Positions 54,557 to 61,967 of a stretch of DNA of 64,000 nt are shown piece after piece (within the stretch, counting starts at the first letter, position 1; every line of letters begins with the position of its first letter). This DNA is from Parafrankia irregularis (lineage in GTDB: Bacteria; Actinomycetota; Actinomycetes; Frankiales; Frankiaceae), in NCBI RefSeq assembly GCF_001536285.1, contig NZ_FAOZ01000015.1, forward strand, positions 62,001 to 126,000. Direction: 5' to 3'. The notes beneath the pieces were generated by a model. It did not search any database, was not told where the DNA came from, and saw nothing but the letters and a program-made list of their open reading frames with translations. The translations under genes were made by a program, and so were the position numbers.

Positions 54557-55225
54557 GTGACACGCAGCCGTCGGCCCGAACAGACGGGCGATACCCGTCA
54601 GGTACTGCTGGCTGCGGCCCGCCGCAGGTTCGCCGAACAGGGCTATGCCGCCACCGGCACCGAAGAGATAGTCGCGGACGCACGGGTCACCCGAGGAGCG
54701 CTGTACCACCACTTCCGGGACAAGGCCGACCTGTTCCGGACCGTGATGGAACAGGTCGCCATGGAGGTCGCCGAGCAGCTTGTCGCGGGTGAGCTCGCCC
54801 GCGGTGCCGAGCTGCCCAGCGACGCCTGGACGCAGCTGCGCACGGGCTTCCAGTCCCTGCTCGACATCTCGACCACGGACAGTGACTTCCAGCGCATCGT
54901 GCTCATCGACGGCCCGGCGGTCCTCGGTAACGACGCCTGGGACCAGTTGGTCGAGCAGCACGGCTACCGGCTGCTCTCCGAGTGGCTCGAGCGGGCGGCG
55001 GCCGAGGGCCGCATCGATCCGCTGCCGGTCGCTCCGCTCACCCGGCTGGTCGCGGCGCTGCTGTCCGAGGCGAGCCTCTACACCGCGCGGGCCGCGGATC
55101 CCGACCGGGCCCGGACCGAGGTCGGGATCGTGCTGGACCGCCTGCTGCGCGGTCTCGGTCGCCGTGGCGGCGACCTGGCCGACCAGCCAGCGGTCAGCGC
55201 CGGCGCCCCACATGGCCACGTCTGA
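54557..55225 (+). CDS. TetR-family regulator of the exporter
   Basis: A 222-residue repressor. The helix-turn-helix is clear (LLAAARRRFAEQGYAATGTE, EIVADARVTRGALYHHFRDK, then ADLFRTVME). The C-terminal ligand domain resembles a TetR_C subgroup with FQRIVLIDGPAVLG. GTG start 7 bp after the exporter stop, so the two are co-transcribed. It probably represses its own operon through a site such as ACTAAATTTAGT at 52764. Confidence 0.9.
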   Translation: MTRSRRPEQTGDTRQVLLAAARRRFAEQGYAATGTEEIVADARVTRGALYHHFRDKADLFRTVMEQVAMEVAEQLVAGELARGAELPSDAWTQLRTGFQSLLDISTTDSDFQRIVLIDGPAVLGNDAWDQLVEQHGYRLLSEWLERAAAEGRIDPLPVAPLTRLVAALLSEASLYTARAADPDRARTEVGIVLDRLLRGLGRRGGDLADQPAVSAGAPHGHV

Positions 55226-55308
55226 TGCCTGACGACTGACTCCCCACCGACGACTGACCCCCCACCCGGGCGGTTCAGTCGGTCGGGTGCCTCCGTCCGC
55301 CGAGCGGC

Positions 55309-55956
55309 TCAGTCGGGCAGGTTCAGCAGGCGGCAGGCGTAGCGGAAGACCTGTTCCCGCAGGATCTGCGGATCGATCGCGGCGAGGCCGGGCTGGCCGA
55401 CCGCGGTGATGACCCCGACCAGTATCGCGGCGGGGATGCGCGAGTCGTTCTCGCGCTCCTCGCCGAGGCGGTCGGCGCGGACGGCGCCGGCGTCCACGCC
55501 GACCGCGCCGGCGTCCTCGTTGACGAGCAGCGTGTAGATGCGCTCCGTCAGCCCGCGGAACGGCTCATGCTTCATGAGGATCCGCGTCATCACCGGGTCA
55601 CCGCGCCACGCGCTGACCCCCGCGCGGTTTCGCACCGCGAAGTCGATCAGCTGCTGTAGCAGCACTCGACGCGCCTCGACCCGGTCCTGCGCCGCCTCGG
55701 CCCGCTCGACGGCGGCCTCAAGCGGGACCGAATGGTAGTCGGCCGTGGCGATGACGATCTCTTCCTTGGTCCTGAACTGGTGGTAGATCGCCGCCTTCGT
55801 GACCCCCATCCGGTCGGCGATCATCTGCAGCGTGGTGCCGGCGACCCCGTTGTCGGCAAAGAGGTCGAGGGCGGCGGTGAGGACGCGGACCTGCGCCGGG
55901 CTGTAGCTGATCTCAGCCAGGCGGACGGCAGGCCGGGCCGTGGTCGTCGGGCGCAT
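55309..55956 (-). CDS. TetR-family regulator, divergent from membrane/oxidase operon
   Basis: A 215-residue repressor with N-terminal helix-turn-helix (ALDLFADNGVAGTTLQMIAD, then RMGVTKAAIYHQFRTKEEI). The C-terminal domain has an Ala/Val/Asp insertion (EDAGAVGVDAGAVRAD). Three copies of GGATAGCCGRTC lie in the 152-bp gap to the divergent operon at 56109 and are probably its operators. Confidence 0.9.
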   Translation of the reverse strand: MRPTTTARPAVRLAEISYSPAQVRVLTAALDLFADNGVAGTTLQMIADRMGVTKAAIYHQFRTKEEIVIATADYHSVPLEAAVERAEAAQDRVEARRVLLQQLIDFAVRNRAGVSAWRGDPVMTRILMKHEPFRGLTERIYTLLVNEDAGAVGVDAGAVRADRLGEERENDSRIPAAILVGVITAVGQPGLAAIDPQILREQVFRYACRLLNLPD

Positions 55957-55987
55957 CGCCCCAGGCTAGTTGCCCGGCGAAACAGCT

Positions 55988-56097
55988 GGATAGCCGGTCA
56001 GCTAGTCGACCGCCCCAGGCCCGGTGACCTGCATTTGTTGCCGGCCGCCCGGGCCGGATAGCCGATCAGCTAGACAGCTGGATAGCCGATCGACTAC
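55988..56097. promoter_or_regulatory. Triple GGATAGCCGRTC operator array
   Basis: GGATAGCCGGTCAGCTAG (55988-56005), GGATAGCCGATCAGCTAG (56056-56073) and GGATAGCCGATCGACTA (56080-56096). The last two start 24 bp apart, near two helical turns. CAGCTG and CTAG half-palindromes accompany each. They fill the space between a TetR gene and its divergent operon. Confidence 0.75.
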
Positions 56098-56108
56098 TCT
56101 GCCGCCCC

Positions 56109-56816
56109 ATGAGACCTGTGAACGGCGAGCGGATCATCTTATGGACGCTGCCCGCAGCCGCGGTCCTGTGGGTCGCCGCGTTTTTCCTCTTCCCCGGTTT
56201 TCTACCACCGATGTCGCCGCGCTCCTCAGCCGACGAGGTCGCGGCCTTCTACCGCGAAAACACCGCCCGCGTCCGCTACAGCATGATTGTTTTCAACTGG
56301 TTCTGCGTGGCGCTGATCCCGATCCTGATGCTGATCGTGGAGCGGATGCGCGGTATGACACAGCGAACCCCGGTCCTGCGCTACTGCATGATCGGCTGCG
56401 CCGGCGCAGCACCCATCGCCTTTCTCACCGCGAGCGTGTTCTGGCTCCTGGCGGCCTTCCGGCCCGAGCGCGCACCGGAGCTCACCCAGCTCTACAACGA
56501 CCTCGCCTGGATCACACTGACCTGCGGAGTTCCTTTTCTGGTGGCGCAGAGCCTTTTCCTGGCGGTCGCCATCTACCTGGATCGGCAGGAGACCCCGGTC
56601 TTCCGGACATGGATCGCGCATTTCAACGTCGCGGTCGCGGTCGCGCTTGTTCCGGCCGGTTTCGCGGGCCTGGCGCACAACGGCGTTTTCGCCTGGGACG
56701 GATTCCTGGCGTTCTGGGTCCGGAACAGTGCCATTGCACTCTGGATCATCGTGATGTCGATCGTTCTGGCGCGGGCGGTACCGCGTGACGGCGCCGCGGC
56801 CGAGGCCACCGCATGA
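56109..56816 (+). CDS. Polytopic membrane protein (paralogue of next gene)
   Basis: A 235-residue membrane protein with about six helices, for example TLPAAAVLWVAAFFLFPGF, MIVFNWFCVALIPILMLIV and a C-terminal SAIALWIIVMSIVLA. A conserved-looking stretch FAWDGFLAFWVRNSAIALWI parallels FAWNGLIAWWINVVVFGIYT in the next protein, so the two are paralogues. No family named. The ATG at 56109 directly follows the operator array, and the stop overlaps the next start by 4 bp. Confidence 0.75.
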   Translation: MRPVNGERIILWTLPAAAVLWVAAFFLFPGFLPPMSPRSSADEVAAFYRENTARVRYSMIVFNWFCVALIPILMLIVERMRGMTQRTPVLRYCMIGCAGAAPIAFLTASVFWLLAAFRPERAPELTQLYNDLAWITLTCGVPFLVAQSLFLAVAIYLDRQETPVFRTWIAHFNVAVAVALVPAGFAGLAHNGVFAWDGFLAFWVRNSAIALWIIVMSIVLARAVPRDGAAAEATA

Positions 56817-57589
56817 GGCCCTTCGCCCGGGGCGACAACCCGAAGCGTGAGCTCTGGCTGATGTGGTTCGCGGTACTCGCGTTCTACCAGCTGTACACGG
56901 TCGTCTTCTTCGTGCTCACCCGCACCCAGCCACCCGGCAGCCCGTCGTACACCGCGGCCGAGGTCCCCGGATGGTTCGCGAGCCATCATGACGGGCTGCT
57001 CGTGGGACTCGCGCTGATCTTCGTTCTCGGCGGCCTCTCGGCGACGTCCATCGCCCTGATCACCTACACGATCCGGCGGATGTCGGTCAGCCGCGCGTTC
57101 GCCTACTCCTACCTGATTCTCTACTCGGTGAGCGCGGTCCCGGGCTTCCTGTTCATCTGCGTGGCGCTGACCGCCGGAGCCATGCGGCCGGAACGCGACC
57201 CACGGTTGCAGCAGTGGCTCTACGACCTCGGATTCCTGTCGTTCTCCGGCACCATGGGCGTCTTCCTCGTCGGCTCCCTGGTGTGGATGGCCGCGATTCT
57301 CCTCGACCGCAACCGGGTCTTCCCGAAGTGGTTCGGCTACCTGAACCTCTGCAACGCCGTCACCGAGGTCGTCGTCGCACCGGCCTGGATCTTCGACCGC
57401 GGCGTCTTCGCCTGGAACGGTCTGATCGCCTGGTGGATCAATGTGGTCGTCTTCGGGATCTACACCGGCGTCTTCATCAACCTGCTGCGAAACGTGATCA
57501 TCCGCGAGGACTTCGGTACCGGCCCGCTGCCCGACCTCCCGCCCAGGCAGACCCGCCGGAACACGGCGGCGGCGGAGGCGGCCTCATGA
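56813..57589 (+). CDS. Polytopic membrane protein (paralogue of previous gene)
   Basis: A 258-residue membrane protein with about six helices. Shared layout with its upstream neighbour: N-terminal helix, an extracytoplasmic segment with AAEVPGWFASHHDG (compare ADEVAAFYRENTAR), a central pair of helices and the FAWNG motif before the last helices. They may form a heterodimer. The start and stop overlap the flanking genes (ATGA), implying coupled translation with the oxidase subunit III gene. Confidence 0.75.
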   Translation: MRPFARGDNPKRELWLMWFAVLAFYQLYTVVFFVLTRTQPPGSPSYTAAEVPGWFASHHDGLLVGLALIFVLGGLSATSIALITYTIRRMSVSRAFAYSYLILYSVSAVPGFLFICVALTAGAMRPERDPRLQQWLYDLGFLSFSGTMGVFLVGSLVWMAAILLDRNRVFPKWFGYLNLCNAVTEVVVAPAWIFDRGVFAWNGLIAWWINVVVFGIYTGVFINLLRNVIIREDFGTGPLPDLPPRQTRRNTAAAEAAS

Positions 57590-58173
57590 CGACCACGCAG
57601 GCGCCGCCCGTCGAGGCGGCGAAGGCCCGGCGGGTGCCCGGCCAGCCGGACATGTGGGTCCTCGTTCTCGTCGAGTCCCTCATCTTCACGTCCTACTTCG
57701 GCGTGTACCTCTTCTACCGTGCCCAGCACGAGGCGGCCTTTCTCCAGGAGCAGGCACACCTCGACCTCTGGCTCGGGATCATCGACACCATCGTCCTGCT
57801 GACGAGCTCGTGGTCGGTCGCCCGCTGCGTCCAGAACGCACGCGCGGGCCGTTACCGGGCGGCCGTGCGGGACGCCTGCGTCACCGCCGCGCTGGGTCTG
57901 CTCTTCCTCGCCCTCAAGATCGCGGAGTGGGCCGGGCACATAACCGCGGGCCACACCCTGACCAGCGGCGAGTTCTTCACGCACTACTTCTTCCTCACCG
58001 CGATCCACGCCGTCCACCTGATGGTCGGACTCGTCGTCGTCGGCATCGTGGTCCGTCAGCTCGCCGATCCCCGGCGACGCGACCAGCAGGTGGTCGAGAC
58101 CTGCGCCACCTACTGGCACACGGTCGACTTCCTCTGGGTCCTGATCTTCGCACTGCTCTACGTCGCGAGGTGA
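57586..58173 (+). CDS. Haem-copper oxidase subunit III-like protein (NorE-like)
   Basis: A 195-residue five-helix protein of the CoxC/NorE family: DMWVLVLVESLIFTSYFGVY, LLTSSWSVARCV, LKIAEWAGHI, HYFFLTAIHAVHLMVGLVVV and ETCATYWHTVDFLWVLIFAL. This matches short NorE-type subunit III rather than the long CoxC. No subunit I or II gene is nearby. It starts inside the preceding stop and is followed after 3 bp by subunit IV. In related actinobacteria such pairs accompany diverse oxidases or stand alone. Confidence 0.88.
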   Translation: MTTTQAPPVEAAKARRVPGQPDMWVLVLVESLIFTSYFGVYLFYRAQHEAAFLQEQAHLDLWLGIIDTIVLLTSSWSVARCVQNARAGRYRAAVRDACVTAALGLLFLALKIAEWAGHITAGHTLTSGEFFTHYFFLTAIHAVHLMVGLVVVGIVVRQLADPRRRDQQVVETCATYWHTVDFLWVLIFALLYVAR

Positions 58174-58176
58174 TCC

Positions 58177-58470
58177 GTGCTCAGCGCATCGAACAAGAGG
58201 CTTTTCGCCGCCTGGATCGTCCTGTCGGCCATCACGGCCGCCTACCTGTGGATCGATCATTCCGCGGACGATCACGGCACCCCGATCGCGAGCACCTCGG
58301 CCACGGTCGGCGCGATCGTCCTCGCCCTGGTCAAGGTTCGCATCATCATGCGTGAGTTCATGGAGGTCCGGCACGCGCCGCGCCTGCTGTGCCGGCTCAC
58401 CGATCTGTGGGTGGTGCTCATGGCGGCCGGGTTGCTCGGCATGTACTTCGCGGGCAAAGCCGTCGCCTAG
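58177..58470 (+). CDS. Prokaryotic cytochrome oxidase subunit IV-like protein
   Basis: A 97-residue, three-helix protein: FAAWIVLSAITAAYLWID, ASTSATVGAIVLALVKVRIIMREFMEVR and LTDLWVVLMAAGLLGMYFAG. This is the CtaF/NorF-like small subunit layout. GTG start 3 bp after the subunit III stop. It is the last gene of a four-gene TetR-controlled operon and is followed by a terminator. Confidence 0.85.
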   Translation: MLSASNKRLFAAWIVLSAITAAYLWIDHSADDHGTPIASTSATVGAIVLALVKVRIIMREFMEVRHAPRLLCRLTDLWVVLMAAGLLGMYFAGKAVA

Positions 58471-58490
58471 CCCCCGCCGCCCGAAAAGAG

Positions 58491-58529
58491 CGATGCCGCC
58501 CCGACCCTGGACGGGTCGAGGCGGCATCG
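58491..58529. terminator. Hairpin terminator between convergent operons
   Basis: CGATGCCGCC and GGCGGCATCG enclose CGACC/GGGTCG with one mismatch and a short loop. It separates the oxidase-subunit operon (plus) from hpnH (minus) and probably serves both. Confidence 0.8.
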
Positions 58530-58585
58530 TCACTTCACGGTCTGCGGCGCACCGGCGCAGTACGCCACGCCGTTTCGTTCGAGGG

Positions 58586-59593
58586 TCAGGCGCCCATCCG
58601 CGCGGCGCGGATCGACTCCTTGAGCGAGCCCATGGTCGCCAGCACGGCGGAGGTCTCGTAGCCACAGTGCGCCATGCAGTTGGCGCAACGCGGGTCCTTA
58701 CCCCGGCCGTAGGCCTCCCAGTCGGTCGTCTCGACGAGCTCCTTGTAGGAGCTCACGTAGCCATCCGACATGAGGTAGCACGGCTTCTGCCAGCCGAAGA
58801 GCGAGTAGCTCGGAATTCCCCACGCGGTGCAGGACAGTTCCTTCTTCCCCTCAAGGAAGTCCAGGAACACCGGTGAGTGGTTCAGACGCCACCGCTTGCG
58901 ACGGCCGTCACCGAAGACCTTGGAGAACATCTGGCGGGTCTCCTCGACCGCCAGGAAGTGCTCCTGGTCCGGCGCCTTCTCGTAGGCGTAGCCCGGCGAG
59001 AGCTGGATCTGGTCGACCTTGAGCTCGTCGTTCAGGAAGTTGATGACGTCGATGACGTCCTGCGGGCTGTCGTTGTTGAAGAAGGTCGAGTTGCTGCCGA
59101 CCTGGAAGCCGGCGGCCTTCGCGGCCTTGAAGGCAGCGACGCACTCGTCGAAAGTGCCGGGCTTCTCGACGATCGCGTCGTGCCGGTCCTTCAGGCCGTC
59201 GATGTGCAGCACGAAGGTGAAGTACGGCGACGGAGTGAAGTTCTTCAGCTTCTTCTGCAACAGCAACCCGTTGGTGCAGAGGATGACGAACTTCTTCCGC
59301 TTCACGAGCTCGTTGACGATCTCGTGCATCTGCGGGTGCATCAGCGGCTCGCCGCCGGCGATGGCGACGACCGGAGCGCCGCACTCCTCGACCGCCGCCA
59401 GCGCGTCCTCAACGCTCATGCGCTGCTTCAGGACGGATGCGGGGTGCTGGATCTTGCCACAACCCGTGCAGGACAGGTTGCAGGCGAACAGTGGTTCGAG
59501 CTCCAGAACGAGCGGAAAGTGCTTCCGGCGGAGCAGCTTCTGCTTCGCCAGATACGTTCCAACGCGGAGTGAGTACCGCCAGGCGACAGCCAC
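58586..59593 (-). CDS. hpnH: Hopanoid radical SAM protein HpnH (adenosyl hopene synthase)
   Basis: A 335-residue radical SAM enzyme that joins an adenosyl radical to diploptene in C35 hopanoid synthesis. The cluster-binding motif is CNLSCTGCG (CxxxCxxC) in LELEPLFACNLSCTGCGKIQ. SAM-binding AIAGGEPLMHP and LCTNGLLL follow, then HIDGLKDRHD, and a C-terminal CANCMAHCGYE that may hold additional cysteines. It is full length and highly conserved. The ATG follows the hpnG-ispH and shc genes on the same strand after a 517-bp gap with a terminator, so it has its own promoter. Confidence 0.96.
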   Translation of the reverse strand: MAVAWRYSLRVGTYLAKQKLLRRKHFPLVLELEPLFACNLSCTGCGKIQHPASVLKQRMSVEDALAAVEECGAPVVAIAGGEPLMHPQMHEIVNELVKRKKFVILCTNGLLLQKKLKNFTPSPYFTFVLHIDGLKDRHDAIVEKPGTFDECVAAFKAAKAAGFQVGSNSTFFNNDSPQDVIDVINFLNDELKVDQIQLSPGYAYEKAPDQEHFLAVEETRQMFSKVFGDGRRKRWRLNHSPVFLDFLEGKKELSCTAWGIPSYSLFGWQKPCYLMSDGYVSSYKELVETTDWEAYGRGKDPRCANCMAHCGYETSAVLATMGSLKESIRAARMGA

Positions 59594-60110
59594 GGCTCAC
59601 GCCCCCCTTTCATCGGCCGCATCAGTAGCGACCCGAGGTCTTGGAACGACCATACAGGTTGTACGTACAGCCTGCATGTCGATCACGGAATGAGGCCCGG
59701 CACACACGTGGGCAAAAGCTGTCGCAGCCGCTCACGGGGACACCGGAAGGCCCGACCAGCCACTTTGACAGTCCATCGGCAATGCCGGAACGACGCAAGG
59801 TCACTCGGGGTAGTCAACCGCCGGCGTTTTGAATCACGATGGTCACCCTGCGCTATTCGGATCCGAGTGACGCGGAGCATCCGGCGCGGCCTGACAAATT
59901 CATGACACAGACATCTGCGGCACCTTCGTGAACGCATCTCGCGAGAACACACTGTGGCCCGTGGCCCACCCGGGCGCCAGTCAGGCGGGAGAACACGTCG
60001 GCGGCCCGGGTACAGGTTCGTACCCGGGCCGCCGATGGTGCTTCGGTAGCCGATGACGCTTCGGTAACGGTGCCAACGGCGCGCGGGAGCCGCAACTCCG
60101 CGCGCCGACG
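59594..60110. other. Intergenic region upstream of hpnH
   Basis: A 517-bp gap between hpnG-ispH and hpnH. It has raised AT content at 59640-59880 (GTTGTACGTACAGCC, with the palindrome TTGTACGTACA near 59659). The hairpin at 60000-60033 ends the upstream gene. No gene seen. Confidence 0.5.
60000..60033 (-). terminator. Perfect 14-bp hairpin terminator of hpnG-ispH
   Basis: GGCGGCCCGGGTAC and its exact complement surround AGGTTC. It lies about 80 bp after the stop of the HpnG-IspH gene. There is no T-run. Confidence 0.8.
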
Positions 60111-61967
60111 TCACTTCCGTTCTGAAAGCGGTCGGCGGACCTCCTTCGGCAGGTGGAAGGAGATCGACTCCGTCCCCACCGAACGGACCGTCACCGAGGC
60201 CGAGCCGAGCCCGGACAACGCGGCCGTCAGCTCCTCGACGAGCAGCGGCGGAGCCGACGCCCCGGCCGAGATGCCGATGGTGCGCGCCCCGCGCAGCCAT
60301 TCCAGCTGGACGTCACCGACGCTCTCCACCAGATGGGCCGCCACCCCGTCGCGCTCGCTGACCTCGACCAGCCGCTTGGAGTTCGAGCTGTTCTCCGAAC
60401 CCACGACCAGGACGAGATCGGCCTCGGCCGCGACCCGGCGCACCGCGTTCTGCCGGTTGGACGTGGCGTAGCAGATGTCCGCCGAGCCCGGGCCGACCAC
60501 CGCGGGGAAGCGGACCCGCAGGGCGTCCACGACCTCCTCCGCCTCGTCCACGGCCAGCGTGGTCTGCATCAGGTAGGTGACCCGCTCGGGGTCCTCGACC
60601 TGCAGGTCCTTGACCGACTCGGGTGACTCGACCAGCTGGATCCGGCCCGGCACCTCGCCGAGGGTGCCCTCGACCTCCTCATGGCCGGAATGCCCGATGA
60701 GCAGCACCGTGTCGCCGCGGGCGGTGAACCGGCGTGCCTCCGCGTGCACCTTCTCCACCAGCGGGCAGGTCGCGTCGATGACGTCGAGCCCACGGTCACC
60801 GGCCTGGTCCCAGACCGCGGGTGCCACACCGTGCGCGGAGAACACGACGGTGGCCCCGGCCGGGACCTCGTCCAGTTCCTCGACGAAGATCGCACCCCGG
60901 CTGGCCAGGTCGGCGACCACATGGGTGTTGTGCACGATCTGCTTGCGCACGTAGACCGGCGCGCCGTGCAGTTCCAGCGCGCGTTCCACGACCTCGATGG
61001 CCCGCTCGACCCCGGCGCAGAACGCGCGCGGCTCGGCGAGCAGCAGGCGGCGGTTGGCCACGGCGTCGACCCAGGCCCGCAGGGCCGGGCCGAGCGCGCT
61101 GATCGTGCGCAGACCGGTCACCCCACGCCGGAACAGGTCCAGCTTGCCCAGCGGTTCGGCGGGAGTGTCCACGATCACGCGGACCGCCGCGATCGGCCGG
61201 TCTCCCGCGCCGGGCGCGAGAGTCGCGGATTCCATATCCACCGCGATGGCCCCGGTCGCGGCCAGCTCGGTCCGGGCCGCGCCGGTCGCCACCTTCTCGA
61301 CCGAGACCATCGGGCCGACGTGAACCCGCAGGCCACCGCGCCGCAGCTCACCGGCGAGCAGCGGCGCTGTCGGGCAGGTGGCGACCACCGTTCCGTCAGC
61401 CAGGCGCAGCTCGCTGGCGACGACAACGTCGCCGGGCCGGGTCTCGGCGGTCAGCCCGCCGGCGAGACCGACGATCGCCAGTGCGTCCGGCCGAGCCTCG
61501 CGCACCACCCGGTTCGCGCGGTGCGCGCGGTCCGGCCCCATCCCGGTCCGCACGATGGTGGTTCCCTCGGGCAGGTCAGCGCGGCTGATCGCGAAGGCCT
61601 CCAGCCGGAGCGCGGCCGCGACCACGAGCCGTTGCGCGCGCGGAGCCGGCTGTACTGGCGACCCCTTGGCACCCGCCGCGCCCGCCGGGCCCGATCCAGG
61701 CGCGTCGGGATCCGCCGGAAGCGACAGCTCCGAGACGGTGTCCGGTGCCTCGACCCAGCGGGCGAGCGCCAGCGGTGAGGCGACGCCGGCCCGCGACGGG
61801 CCGCCCGCCGGCGGAACGGCACCGGCCTGCTCGGGGATCGACGCCCGCGGCGTGACCGTGGTCGGCCCCGGGTTCGTCACCTGGCTGTCACGGTCACGTG
61901 AGCTCGAGGAACGCGCGCCGCCGCCGTGCTCGGCCGCGCCGCCGTTGTCCGCTGCCGGGATGCTCAT
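60111..61967 (-). CDS. HpnG-type phosphorylase fused to IspH
   Basis: A 618-residue two-domain protein. Residues 1-90 are low complexity. Residues 90-300 match the hopanoid nucleoside phosphorylase HpnG (removes adenine from adenosylhopane): RANRVVREARPDALAIVGLA, GDVVVASELRLADG and AVDMESATLA. Residues 307-605 match IspH, the 4Fe-4S HMBPP reductase that makes IPP and DMAPP: AFCAGVERAI, HNTHVV, SAHGVAP, DATCPLVEKVH, HSGHEEVEGT, ICYATSNRQNAVR and ENSSNSKRL, with all three cluster cysteines. It unites the source of isoprenoid units with a late hopanoid step. ATG overlaps the shc stop (ATGA). Confidence 0.92.
   Translation of the reverse strand: MSIPAADNGGAAEHGGGARSSSSRDRDSQVTNPGPTTVTPRASIPEQAGAVPPAGGPSRAGVASPLALARWVEAPDTVSELSLPADPDAPGSGPAGAAGAKGSPVQPAPRAQRLVVAAALRLEAFAISRADLPEGTTIVRTGMGPDRAHRANRVVREARPDALAIVGLAGGLTAETRPGDVVVASELRLADGTVVATCPTAPLLAGELRRGGLRVHVGPMVSVEKVATGAARTELAATGAIAVDMESATLAPGAGDRPIAAVRVIVDTPAEPLGKLDLFRRGVTGLRTISALGPALRAWVDAVANRRLLLAEPRAFCAGVERAIEVVERALELHGAPVYVRKQIVHNTHVVADLASRGAIFVEELDEVPAGATVVFSAHGVAPAVWDQAGDRGLDVIDATCPLVEKVHAEARRFTARGDTVLLIGHSGHEEVEGTLGEVPGRIQLVESPESVKDLQVEDPERVTYLMQTTLAVDEAEEVVDALRVRFPAVVGPGSADICYATSNRQNAVRRVAAEADLVLVVGSENSSNSKRLVEVSERDGVAAHLVESVGDVQLEWLRGARTIGISAGASAPPLLVEELTAALSGLGSASVTVRSVGTESISFHLPKEVRRPLSERK

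Noticed and set aside
59683-60300. Minus-strand open frame over the hpnH upstream gap
   Set aside because: Overlaps the 3' end of the HpnG-IspH gene and a terminator hairpin; composition is Arg/Ser-rich shadow-like.
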